A DNA stretch of 50,299 nucleotides from Hyphomicrobiales bacterium (GTDB lineage Bacteria > Pseudomonadota > Alphaproteobacteria > Rhizobiales > Beijerinckiaceae), in the NCBI GenBank assembly GCA_947455025.1, contig CANGLU010000016.1, forward strand, positions 1 to 50,299. Direction: 5' to 3'. Each line of letters starts with the position of its first letter. Positions within the stretch are counted from its first letter, which is position 1. Made by a program: the position numbers and the translations under genes. Positions 17,409-25,430 of this stretch are shown here, one piece after another. The notes beneath the pieces were generated by a model, which did not search any database, was not told where the DNA came from, and saw only the letters and a list, made by a program, of their open reading frames with translations.

Positions 17409-18881
17409 TCACTTCAAAGCGGCATAGGTCCGAGGTTGCCCTAATCCTAAGGCGGCTTCCACGCTCTGATCATATCCATAAATATCGCCGACATGATGGA
17501 GTTCGCCGGTTTGATCAGGTACGACGGTGAAATAGGTCAATTGGACAGGAAGCGGCTCTTTGAGCCGGATGACCCGCTCGCCCTTGCCAATAAGCGCTTT
17601 CAGCTCATCGGTTGGATATTTGGAATCGTCGAGCACAACGGATGCCAGCGCAAATGGCTCCTCGACACGCACACAGCCATGGCTATAGGCGCGTTCCGTA
17701 TTGGCAAAAAGCTTCCGCGTTGGCGTATCATGCAGATAGACTGAATGCTGATTTGGAAACATGAATTTCACAAAGCCTAAGGCATTTCTTTCGCCCGGCG
17801 GCTGGCGGATCGTTACAAGGTCGCCATTCTGGCTCACTTCATAGCCTGCCTTTGTCGCGTAATCCGGATCTTCTGCTAGCTTTGGCAAAAACTCCTTTTT
17901 CACGATTGAATAAGGCACGTGCCATGACGGATTGATAATCAAATACTGCATTTTCTCCGAGAAAAGCGGCGTAGGCGTGTCCGGCTTACCGACAATGGCC
18001 CGGGTCGTATGGATAATTTTGCCGTGCTCAACCACATGCAGCATGAATTCGGGAAGGTTAACCTCGATGTAACGGTCACCGAGATCACGCTCTACCCAAC
18101 GCCAACGTTCCATATTGGCAATTAAATCGAACGGGGTAACCGGGTCCTGCGCAACCATCGCTGTGCTTGTCTTTAAAGGCTTTTTTGATGCTTGCAGGAT
18201 GGGATGAGCGGACATCTCACCAATACTGGCGGTCATTTCATGCAGTGTCGCTAATTTATCCCGGAGGAGGCGATAGCCCGGTTGAGGAGGATTATAAGCC
18301 AACAGGGCATCGCCTGGATTAGCCGAGCCAATTAAGTTTGCGAGAACCGACGGAGAGCCAGGCAAATCTAATTTAGGCGTGATGAGTTTTGATAGGCGGG
18401 CAAGATCAATGCGGGCGCCACGTGCATCGCGTGCATAGGCAATCGCTGATGCCGATATCATGATCTCAGCTTCAGCGCGCGAAATAGCCGTTTCGGCATC
18501 GCTTGAAATTTTGGGCAGCGGATAATCCGATGGATTCAATCCGTCTTCGTCGGCTCTTGCCAAACGGTCGGTAAGCGAGGCTGTGCGGGCTTGTACGCCT
18601 TCGCTACCGAGCCAAATCGGGGCATTGTCTCGTGCCTGATAAAACGCAACAAGGGTTTCCCACTCATGCTTTTGTAAATGAGCCATATGCGGCATGTTTG
18701 CCGTCGCTGGAAGGATCTTTCCAATCGCCAAAGCTATTTCAGCCGATGTCAGCCGAGGCATGACATCGGTAATGGCGCTAATCGAAGGCAGACTATTATT
18801 TTCGTTATCAAGCGGATCAGCGGCATAGGCTGGAGCTTGCACGAAGGAAAGAAGGGCAAGGGTGCATAATAGCCGCTTCAC
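17409..18881 (-). CDS. L,D-transpeptidase (YkuD/YcbB type), exported
   Basis: L,D-transpeptidases make 3-3 cross-links in peptidoglycan or attach proteins to it. This 490-aa protein has a clear signal peptide ending at AYAAD (about residue 21). A YcbB-like scaffold domain follows (about 60-200). The C-terminal YkuD domain (about 265-450) contains the histidine in YLHDTP and the catalytic cysteine in SHGCVRVEEP. Between scaffold and YkuD most YcbB proteins carry a peptidoglycan-binding repeat; here I see only a short Ser/Thr/Lys-rich linker. It begins with GTG overlapping the stop of the regulator gene (GTGA), so the two are translationally coupled. Confidence 0.87.
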   Translation of the reverse strand: MKRLLCTLALLSFVQAPAYAADPLDNENNSLPSISAITDVMPRLTSAEIALAIGKILPATANMPHMAHLQKHEWETLVAFYQARDNAPIWLGSEGVQARTASLTDRLARADEDGLNPSDYPLPKISSDAETAISRAEAEIMISASAIAYARDARGARIDLARLSKLITPKLDLPGSPSVLANLIGSANPGDALLAYNPPQPGYRLLRDKLATLHEMTASIGEMSAHPILQASKKPLKTSTAMVAQDPVTPFDLIANMERWRWVERDLGDRYIEVNLPEFMLHVVEHGKIIHTTRAIVGKPDTPTPLFSEKMQYLIINPSWHVPYSIVKKEFLPKLAEDPDYATKAGYEVSQNGDLVTIRQPPGERNALGFVKFMFPNQHSVYLHDTPTRKLFANTERAYSHGCVRVEEPFALASVVLDDSKYPTDELKALIGKGERVIRLKEPLPVQLTYFTVVPDQTGELHHVGDIYGYDQSVEAALGLGQPRTYAALK

Positions 18882-20236
18882 GCTGCGTCTCCCAACATTT
18901 CAATTTTTTGCGATTGACCAGCAAGGTCTTTTTCTTGGAATTTTCGATAGAGCGTTGAGCGACCTAACCCAAGTGCTTTTGCTGCTTTACCCAATGAGCC
19001 GCCACAATGGCGTTGTGCCATTTCAAAGATTTCACTTTCAATCTCGGCAAAGGGCCGAAGTGCTCCGGTTGAATCAAAAAGCGCTAAAGTTTCATTTTTA
19101 AAATCTTGGATCGACGGTGTCTTTTCAAAGGCTATTTCACCATCGAAATCCGCGTCCGTTAGCCATGGCGTCGAAGCACGTTGCACAGCAAGCCGCAGCG
19201 TTGCTTCAAATTCTGGATGATTACCCGGCCAAGTTTGTTTCATCAGGTACTCAACAGCGCCATGCGTCAGTCCGCGGATATTCTTCCCGCTTTCAGACGC
19301 GAACCGAAGAGCCATGCGTTCCGCCAATATCGCAAGATCGAATGGTCTTTCGCGGAGAGGAGGAATTCGTAGCGGGGTTACTGTTAAGCGGTAAAACAGA
19401 TCTTCGCGAAATACGCCAGACCGGGCAAGATCAATGAGACTTGTTCGACTGCTCGCAATCAATCGGGGTGATTTGGACGAAGGATCGGCCAGCATGATAG
19501 TTTTGACCAGCATAGATTGGGCTGCTAGATCCAACGCGTTTATCGATGATAAATAAAGCGTTCCTGATTTTACCCGTGTGAGGGCAGCTTCAAGACGCGC
19601 AATACTCTCGGTCGGTGGTAGCGCTGAGCAATCAAGACTCACGAATAATTTTTTACTACGCGGAGATGATCCGTGGATCGCGCGTGCAAATTGCTTTTTG
19701 CCCACGCCATCCTCGCCCTCGATCAGCACAGGCCAATCGCCTTTTAACGCTTTGCCACTGTTAATCGTTAGCCGCGCGATGGCCGGATCGACATTGGTTA
19801 GTTGGTCAAGGGTCAAAAATTCCGAGGAAAGATGATGTTCGCTTTCAATCTCCGCCGTGAGCGATTTGAATCGTAGCGCATTCATGAGAGACACTTGAAG
19901 GCGCTCTGGACCGACCGGCTTGATTACAAAATCGGTGGCGCCAGCTGAAATAGCGCCCATCACGCCATCAACTCCCGCCGAAGTGACCATGGTAATGACT
20001 GGGATCATCGATCCAATCGACCTAAGCCGATGCAGCACGCCCAACCCGTCAAGGTCTGGCATGACCAGATCGAGAAGAACGGCATCGATGCCCGAAGCCT
20101 CGGAACCAGCAAGGAGAGTGAGCGCGTCTTCGCCACTGACGGCTAGGCGCACTTCATAGCCTAACCGCGTGACAATCCGCTCCAGCAAAGCGCGATGGAT
20201 CGGATCATCGTCAACAACAAGAACTGTACTCAGCAT
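18878..20236 (-). CDS. NtrC-family response regulator with degenerate AAA+ domain
   Basis: The 452-aa protein has a receiver domain (residues 1-120) with the phosphoacceptor Asp56 and Lys106. An AAA+ sigma-54-interaction-type domain (about 145-380) and a Fis-type helix-turn-helix (about 410-440, SLGKAAKALGLGRSTLYRKF) follow. The AAA+ part is unusual: Walker A reads GEDGVGKK (174-181), and the GAFTGA loop that contacts sigma-54 is absent. The Walker B segment reads SGTLYLSSI (224-232), without the acidic pair. It therefore probably does not drive sigma-54 open-complex formation and may act as a DNA-binding regulator with sigma-70. No histidine kinase is adjacent. The overlap with the L,D-transpeptidase gene suggests a cell-wall link. 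Confidence 0.83.
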   Translation of the reverse strand: MLSTVLVVDDDPIHRALLERIVTRLGYEVRLAVSGEDALTLLAGSEASGIDAVLLDLVMPDLDGLGVLHRLRSIGSMIPVITMVTSAGVDGVMGAISAGATDFVIKPVGPERLQVSLMNALRFKSLTAEIESEHHLSSEFLTLDQLTNVDPAIARLTINSGKALKGDWPVLIEGEDGVGKKQFARAIHGSSPRSKKLFVSLDCSALPPTESIARLEAALTRVKSGTLYLSSINALDLAAQSMLVKTIMLADPSSKSPRLIASSRTSLIDLARSGVFREDLFYRLTVTPLRIPPLRERPFDLAILAERMALRFASESGKNIRGLTHGAVEYLMKQTWPGNHPEFEATLRLAVQRASTPWLTDADFDGEIAFEKTPSIQDFKNETLALFDSTGALRPFAEIESEIFEMAQRHCGGSLGKAAKALGLGRSTLYRKFQEKDLAGQSQKIEMLGDAA

Positions 20237-20252
20237 TCAAACCGTCCAAACG

Positions 20253-20267
20253 GGGACGGATCGTCCC
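20253..20267. promoter_or_regulatory. Inverted repeat just upstream of the response-regulator gene
   Basis: GGGACG (20253-20258) and CGTCCC (20262-20267) flank a 3-base spacer, 16 bases upstream of the regulator's ATG on the minus strand. It may be an autoregulatory operator or a hairpin close to the ribosome binding region. The remaining gap up to the peptidase gene shows no recognisable feature. Confidence 0.35.
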
Positions 20268-20435
20268 GAATCGATTTGATTTTGCGTTGATTTGGTAAAA
20301 GCAGCTTTAACGTAGCAAGAAAAATAGAAGTTTTTTCTCTTTACCATTGATCACTGGAGGGAAGAGGCCAATATGTAGACAATTAAATCTGATCTGTGGG
20401 TCCGCTCACCGCCTTTGAAAGCCAATGGAACTGTT

Positions 20436-22298
20436 ATGAATATCAAGTCTTCTGCCGCACAAAAATCGCCAATGCTCTGGGCAAATGCGACATCAGTCGC
20501 GTCTACGTCTAAGGATTTGGAACTGGGGCCGCTGCCTGAATGGAATCTCGCCGATTTATACAGCGGGATGGACGCGCCCGAGTTTGAAGCCGACTTTGTG
20601 CGGGTCGAGTCCGAATCAAAATCGTTTTCTGACCAATATAAAGGCAAGCTCAATGCAATGGCCCGGGCGGCCGATGCATCACAACAGTTAACGAAGTGTA
20701 TAGCGACTTATGAGGCCATCGACGATCGGCTCGGACGTATTTTGTCCTATGCAGGCCTTGTTTACGCAGGCGATACCAGCGATGCCCGCCGATCAAAATT
20801 TTATGGCGACACGCAGGATCGCGCGACCAAGATCAGTTCTGACCTGCTTTTCTTCACCCTCGAATTAAACCGCATTGATGATGCCATCTTGGATGCCGCT
20901 GCTGCTACAGCTCCGTTGGCCCACTATAAGCCATGGCTTGCCGATATTCGGATGGAAAAGCCTTTTCAACTTGAGGATCGGCTAGAGCAGGTCTTTCTCG
21001 AAAAATCCGTTACCGCTTCAGGCGCGTGGAATCGCTTATTTGATGAAACCATGTCGGACTTGCGGTTTAGCTATGATGGCGAAGAGTTAACGCTCGAAAC
21101 CGTATTGGATAAATTCCAAGACCCTGATGGTGACGTTCGCCATAAAGCTTCGGACTCGCTTGCGGCTACGTTCAAAGAAAATCTGCGCACCTTCACACTC
21201 ATCACCAATACGTTGGCCAAAGATAAGGAAATTTCCGATCGTTGGCGCGGATTTTCGGACGTGGCCGACAGTCGCCATCTGTCCAATCGGGTGGAGCGCG
21301 AAGTCGTTGATGCGTTAGTGAGTGCTGTTCGCACGGCTTATCCAAGGCTGTCGCACCGCTATTATCGGTTGAAAGCTAAATGGTTCGGCGTTGAGCAACT
21401 CAACCATTGGGACCGTAACGCTCCCTTGCCAAAGGTCGATCAAAAAATCATTCCATGGGCCGAGGCACGCGACACCGTATTGGACGCCTATGGTGATTTC
21501 TCACCCCGTATGGCTGCGATTGCCAAAGATTTTTTTGATAAGCAATGGATCGATGCCCCCGTTCGTCCCGGCAAAGCGCCGGGTGCATTCGCGCACCCGA
21601 CTGTTCCATCATCGCATCCCTATGTGCTGGTAAACTATCTCGGTAAGCCCCGCGATGTGATGACGCTCGCCCACGAGCTCGGCCACGGCGTCCATCAAGT
21701 TCTGGCAGCGCCAAATGGATCGCTTATGGCTCCCACGCCTTTAACACTTGCCGAAACGGCATCGGTGTTTGGCGAGATGTTAACGTTCCGCCGCCTCTTG
21801 GACCGGATTACCGACCCGGCCCAGCGCAAAGCCATGCTCGCCTCAAAAGTCGAGGATATGATCAACACCGTTGTTCGTCAGATCGCCTTTTATAGTTTCG
21901 AGCGGGATATTCATCTCGAACGCCGAAAGGGTGAGCTGACGGCTGAACAAATCTGTGAGATTTGGCTCAACGTTCAACGCGAGAGCTTAGGCTCCGCGAT
22001 CAAGCTCGGCGAGGGGTATGAGACCTTCTGGACCTATATTCCGCATTTCATTCATTCGCCCTTCTATGTCTATGCCTATGCCTTTGGCGATTGCCTCGTG
22101 AATTCGCTCTATGCGGTTTATGAGGGTGCTTCTGAAGGCTTTGCCGAGCGTTATTTTGCGATGCTCTCAGCGGGCGGCACAAAGCATCATTCCGAGCTTT
22201 TGCAACCCTTTGGCCTCGACGCCCGCGATCCCGCCTTCTGGCAAGTCGGTCTGTCCTTGATCGAGCGGATGATTGTGGAGCTTGAAGGAATGGAATGA
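20436..22298 (+). CDS. pepF: M3-family oligoendopeptidase F
   Basis: PepF is a cytosolic zinc metallopeptidase that hydrolyses short peptides. The thimet-type zinc motif HELGHGVHQ is at about residues 413-421. Downstream lies a glutamate ligand region, TASVFGEMLTFR, and the family C-terminus with the YVYAYAFGDCLV helix is complete. I prefer the ATG at 20436 (620 aa) because GGA lies 7 bases upstream; a TTG 21 bases earlier is the alternative. It stands alone, divergent from the response regulator and followed by the ABC1 kinase gene. Confidence 0.9.
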   Translation: MNIKSSAAQKSPMLWANATSVASTSKDLELGPLPEWNLADLYSGMDAPEFEADFVRVESESKSFSDQYKGKLNAMARAADASQQLTKCIATYEAIDDRLGRILSYAGLVYAGDTSDARRSKFYGDTQDRATKISSDLLFFTLELNRIDDAILDAAAATAPLAHYKPWLADIRMEKPFQLEDRLEQVFLEKSVTASGAWNRLFDETMSDLRFSYDGEELTLETVLDKFQDPDGDVRHKASDSLAATFKENLRTFTLITNTLAKDKEISDRWRGFSDVADSRHLSNRVEREVVDALVSAVRTAYPRLSHRYYRLKAKWFGVEQLNHWDRNAPLPKVDQKIIPWAEARDTVLDAYGDFSPRMAAIAKDFFDKQWIDAPVRPGKAPGAFAHPTVPSSHPYVLVNYLGKPRDVMTLAHELGHGVHQVLAAPNGSLMAPTPLTLAETASVFGEMLTFRRLLDRITDPAQRKAMLASKVEDMINTVVRQIAFYSFERDIHLERRKGELTAEQICEIWLNVQRESLGSAIKLGEGYETFWTYIPHFIHSPFYVYAYAFGDCLVNSLYAVYEGASEGFAERYFAMLSAGGTKHHSELLQPFGLDARDPAFWQVGLSLIERMIVELEGME

Positions 22299-22303
22299 GG
22301 AGT

Positions 22304-22325
22304 CATTGGTCGGTTTTGGCCAATG
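22304..22325 (+). terminator. Hairpin after pepF (weak terminator candidate)
   Basis: CATTGGTC (22304-22311) pairs with GGCCAATG (22318-22325), with one G-T pair, around a GGTTTT loop, 5 bases after the pepF stop. It lacks a following U-run, so it may only stabilise the 3' end. The rest of the gap to the next gene holds nothing I recognise. Confidence 0.35.
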
Positions 22326-22440
22326 CAGAGCTCATCCTGCACGCTTAGGGACAATTGGCCGCAATAGCTGATGGGCGGACGATGGATCTATCGTATGCCT
22401 TCATGCGTAATTATCCCGTTAGCATCCTAGGAAAAAACCA

Positions 22441-23805
22441 ATGAACGGCCCTTATCAAGATGCCGAACGCAATCGCATTTCAGCGCGCCTGTCCCGTTAT
22501 GCGCGCGTTGGCGCAGGTTTGGGCGGCGTGGCCGCCCGAATTGCAGGCGGTCGTCTTTTTGGGACCAATGTAGCTGACCGTGGCAATGCTTTGGCGTTAA
22601 CCGAAGCGCTTGGTGGCCTTAAGGGTCCGTTGATGAAAGTTGCCCAGTTGATGGCAACCATTCCCGATGCGTTGCCGCCGGAATATGCGACGGAATTAGC
22701 CACGCTTCAAAGCAATGCGCCACCCATGGGCGCGGCCTTTGTGAAGCGGCGAATGATGGCGGAGTTGGGAGCTGATTGGCGTTCGCGTTTTGCCGAATTT
22801 GATCTTCATCCTACTGCAGCCGCATCACTTGGCCAAGTGCATCGTGCGACCACGGTGGATAGTCAACGCCTTGCCGTTAAGTTGCAATATCCGGATATGG
22901 CGTCAGCCGTTGAAGCCGATCTCAGCCAGCTCGATATTTTGTTTGGGCTGCATCGGCAATTTGATGCATCGGTTGATACGCGCGAAATCGCCAAGGAAAT
23001 AGCCGCGCGGATTCGTGAAGAGCTTGATTATACCCGTGAAGCCAAACACGCCGGGCTTTATCATTCTATTCTTGCGAATGAGCCACTCGTAAACGTACCA
23101 CGCATTCATCCCGAGCTTTCAACCGGCCGATTGCTATCGATGCAATGGCTCGAAGGTAAGCCGCTTTTATCGTTTAAACAGTCTGATGCTGAAACGCGCA
23201 ATTTGCTAGCAACGGCGATGTTTAAGGCTTGGTGGCTTCCTTTCAGCCATCACGGTGTCATTCACGGTGATCCGCATCTTGGCAATTACACGGTGTTTGA
23301 GCGGGATGGCGTAGCAGGCGGAATTAACCTCTTGGATTATGGCTGCATCCGTATTTTCCCTCCTTCCTTTGTCGGCGGCGTTGTAGATCTCTATCGCGGA
23401 CTTTTAGAGGATGATCAGGCGCGGATTGTTCACGCCTATGAGACATGGGGCTTTAAGGGATTACACAAGGATTTAATTGAGATCCTCAATCTTTGGGCGC
23501 GGTTTATTTATGGTCCCCTTTTGGATGATAGGAAACGCACGGTTGCCGACGGTGTAGCTCCTGGCGAATATGGCCGCAAAGAAGCCTTCACCGTGCATCA
23601 GGCATTAAAAGAAAAGGGACCGGTAACCGTACCGCGTGAGTTCGTCTTTATGGATCGCGCTGCGATTGGTCTCGGAGGCGTCTTTTTGCACCTGAATGCC
23701 GAGTTGAATTTTTATCGTTTGTTTAATGAGGCGATTGAAGGCTTTTCGGTTGATCGCGTAACCATGCAGCAAAGCTCGGCTCTCGCGACAGCGGGCCTTG
23801 ATTAG
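22441..23805 (+). CDS. ABC1/UbiB-family atypical kinase
   Basis: This 454-aa protein belongs to the ABC1 (ADCK/UbiB) atypical kinase family, whose members support ubiquinone synthesis or lipid metabolism. The family motifs are visible. The N-terminal KxGQ motif appears as KVAQ near residue 63, with TIPDALPPEY after it. The Ala-rich nucleotide loop is AAASLGQVHRA near 121-131, the lysine is in AVKLQYPDM, the catalytic loop is HGDPHLGNY near 275-283, and the metal-binding motif is LLDYGCIR. KVAQ in place of KxGQ appears typical of a second alphaproteobacterial paralogue rather than ubiB itself, so I give no symbol. The true substrate is unknown. Confidence 0.85.
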   Translation: MNGPYQDAERNRISARLSRYARVGAGLGGVAARIAGGRLFGTNVADRGNALALTEALGGLKGPLMKVAQLMATIPDALPPEYATELATLQSNAPPMGAAFVKRRMMAELGADWRSRFAEFDLHPTAAASLGQVHRATTVDSQRLAVKLQYPDMASAVEADLSQLDILFGLHRQFDASVDTREIAKEIAARIREELDYTREAKHAGLYHSILANEPLVNVPRIHPELSTGRLLSMQWLEGKPLLSFKQSDAETRNLLATAMFKAWWLPFSHHGVIHGDPHLGNYTVFERDGVAGGINLLDYGCIRIFPPSFVGGVVDLYRGLLEDDQARIVHAYETWGFKGLHKDLIEILNLWARFIYGPLLDDRKRTVADGVAPGEYGRKEAFTVHQALKEKGPVTVPREFVFMDRAAIGLGGVFLHLNAELNFYRLFNEAIEGFSVDRVTMQQSSALATAGLD

Positions 23806-23810
23806 AAAAA

Positions 23811-23836
23811 AGGCCTGATGCGTACGCACCAGGCCT
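23811..23836 (-). terminator. Hairpin after the ABC1 kinase gene
   Basis: AGGCCTGATGCGT and ACGCACCAGGCCT form a near-perfect inverted repeat with one G-T pair. A run of A lies immediately to its left (about 23805-23811), which would be a U-run for minus-strand transcripts. On the plus strand no T-run follows, so termination of the kinase transcript is uncertain. I see no minus-strand gene nearby that would need it. The following 230 bases to the DUF2794 gene contain only its GGAGG ribosome binding site as a recognised feature. Confidence 0.4.
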
Positions 23837-24067
23837 AGTCGGGGAAAACAATCAGGGACGAGCCGATAGCCCTTCGATGCGCCCCTTACAGCTGGGGGGC
23901 AGTCGTGTCGGTGGCGCAAAGCCATCGGCGTCGAGAATCACCATCTATGTTTACTAGGGCGATTAAACGACGAGTCTGCGGCAAAATCATGACATTTGAC
24001 TTAGGCTGTATTTTTATGGTCGAATTTCTACCGGTTAGTCGAATGAAGGTGAATTGGAGGACGTTCG

Positions 24068-24472
24068 GTGACAGATAGTCAGGAAAATAGTGCACCTGCC
24101 ACGATCGTTCCATTGCGCCACGACAATAGGGCGTCAGCACCCGCCCAGCCTTTGCCCAATCCTGCTGCTTTGGCACCCCAGATTACTTTTGATCGATTTG
24201 AACTTAACGCCTTGCTCGGTCTTTATGGACGCAAAGTCGCTGATGGTGAGTGGCGTGATTATGCGATGGATTTTTTGAAAGACCGTGCGGTCTTCTCCGT
24301 CTTTCGCCGCTCGACGGAATACCCGCTATACAGAATCGAAAAAAATCCAAAATTTGCCCGCAAGCAGGGGGCTTATTCGGTCGTTTCTGCCGCCGGTCAA
24401 ATCTTAAAGCGCGGACATGAACTCGCTCGTGTCTTGGCCGTGTTGGAAAAGCCGGTTCGATTGGTCGTTTAA
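24068..24472 (+). CDS. DUF2794 family protein
   Basis: This 134-aa protein belongs to a small family (DUF2794) that is widespread in alphaproteobacteria and has no known function. The N-terminal 40 residues are Ala/Pro-rich and probably disordered. The conserved core starts at ITFDRFELNALLGLYGRKVADGEWRDYAM and includes the FSVFRRSTEYPLYRIEKNP segment. Translation starts at GTG with GGAGG 7 bases upstream. A bidirectional terminator separates it from the convergent Bax-inhibitor gene. Confidence 0.82.
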   Translation: MTDSQENSAPATIVPLRHDNRASAPAQPLPNPAALAPQITFDRFELNALLGLYGRKVADGEWRDYAMDFLKDRAVFSVFRRSTEYPLYRIEKNPKFARKQGAYSVVSAAGQILKRGHELARVLAVLEKPVRLVV

Positions 24473-24475
24473 ATG

Positions 24476-24505
24476 AAAAAGCCCCGGCTCTCACCGGGGC
24501 TTTTC
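24476..24505. terminator. Bidirectional intrinsic terminator between DUF2794 and the Bax-inhibitor gene
   Basis: A 7-bp GC stem (GCCCCGG at 24481-24487 with CCGGGGC at 24494-24500) closes a 6-base loop. It is flanked by A5 on the left and T4 on the right, so it can stop transcripts from both convergent genes. Confidence 0.85.
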
Positions 24506-24525
24506 TTATTCGCATTATCGTTCGA

Positions 24526-25308
24526 TTAGTCGTTATTGCGTTGACCAAACAGCTGCAGCAACAACTGGAACATATTGATAAAGTCGAGATAGAGCGTCAA
24601 AGCGCCCATGACCGATACTTTACCAACGAGCTCTGCGTCACCGACGACTTCGTCATATTGATCCTTCAAGCGCTGGGTATCCCAAGCCGTCAGGCCTGCA
24701 AAAACCAAGATACCTAAGACGTTCAGACCAAATTGCAAAGCCGAACTCTGAACGAAAATGTTTACCACGCTCGCGATAATGATGCCGAACAGGCCCATCA
24801 TCATAAATGTACCCATCGCCGAAAGGCTACGGCGCGTTGTGTAGCCATAAAGCGACAAGGCTCCGAAGGTGGCCGCCGTCATAAACAGGACCTGCACCAC
24901 GCTACCGATCTTGAAGACAAGAAACACGGTTGAAAGCGAGATACCCATCACTGCAGCAAACGCCCAGAACGTCGTTAGCAGCGTCTGATAAGAGCGGTTC
25001 ATGCTAAACGACATAAACATGACAAAGCCGAGTGGGGCCAACATGACGATCCATTTGAGCGGCGAAAGATAGATCGCAGCACCGAGATCGGTGAGATACA
25101 TCTCTGATGCGATGCGATAAGCCGTCGGCTCTGATGTTACAGCCGCCATAAACGTGCCCCATGCAACCAGCGCCGAAATACCGAGCGCCAGCGTCATGTG
25201 GTTATAAATACCAAGCATATAGGACCTTAGGCCCAGATCGTATTCCGCCGAGCCAATACGGGCACCAGTTGGGCCCCAGACGGTCGCGTTGCGATCAAAA
25301 TTAGACAT
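24526..25308 (-). CDS. Bax inhibitor-1 / YccA family membrane protein
   Basis: The 260-aa protein has about seven predicted membrane helices and the TMBIM family hallmarks. These are an N-terminal LRSYMLGIYNHMTLALGISALVA helix, a central SLSTVFLVFKIGSVVQ segment, and the C-terminal GLTAWDTQRLKDQY motif followed by the LYLDFINMFQLLLQLFG tail. Bacterial members include YccA, which modulates FtsH, and the calcium-leak channel YetJ; which role applies here is not decidable. The ATG follows an AAGGGAAAG purine stretch. Upstream lies the end of the ABC permease gene on the same strand. Confidence 0.88.
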   Translation of the reverse strand: MSNFDRNATVWGPTGARIGSAEYDLGLRSYMLGIYNHMTLALGISALVAWGTFMAAVTSEPTAYRIASEMYLTDLGAAIYLSPLKWIVMLAPLGFVMFMSFSMNRSYQTLLTTFWAFAAVMGISLSTVFLVFKIGSVVQVLFMTAATFGALSLYGYTTRRSLSAMGTFMMMGLFGIIIASVVNIFVQSSALQFGLNVLGILVFAGLTAWDTQRLKDQYDEVVGDAELVGKVSVMGALTLYLDFINMFQLLLQLFGQRNND

Positions 25309-25430
25309 TTTCTTTCCCTTTTGGAAACGGAGTCATCTTCCGACGGGGCATTACCCGCGGAACATTAAGAATATGAGGTCAGATCATGGCAAAAACAAGA
25401 GCACTCTGAAAAAGGTCTTTCGTGTTCAAT

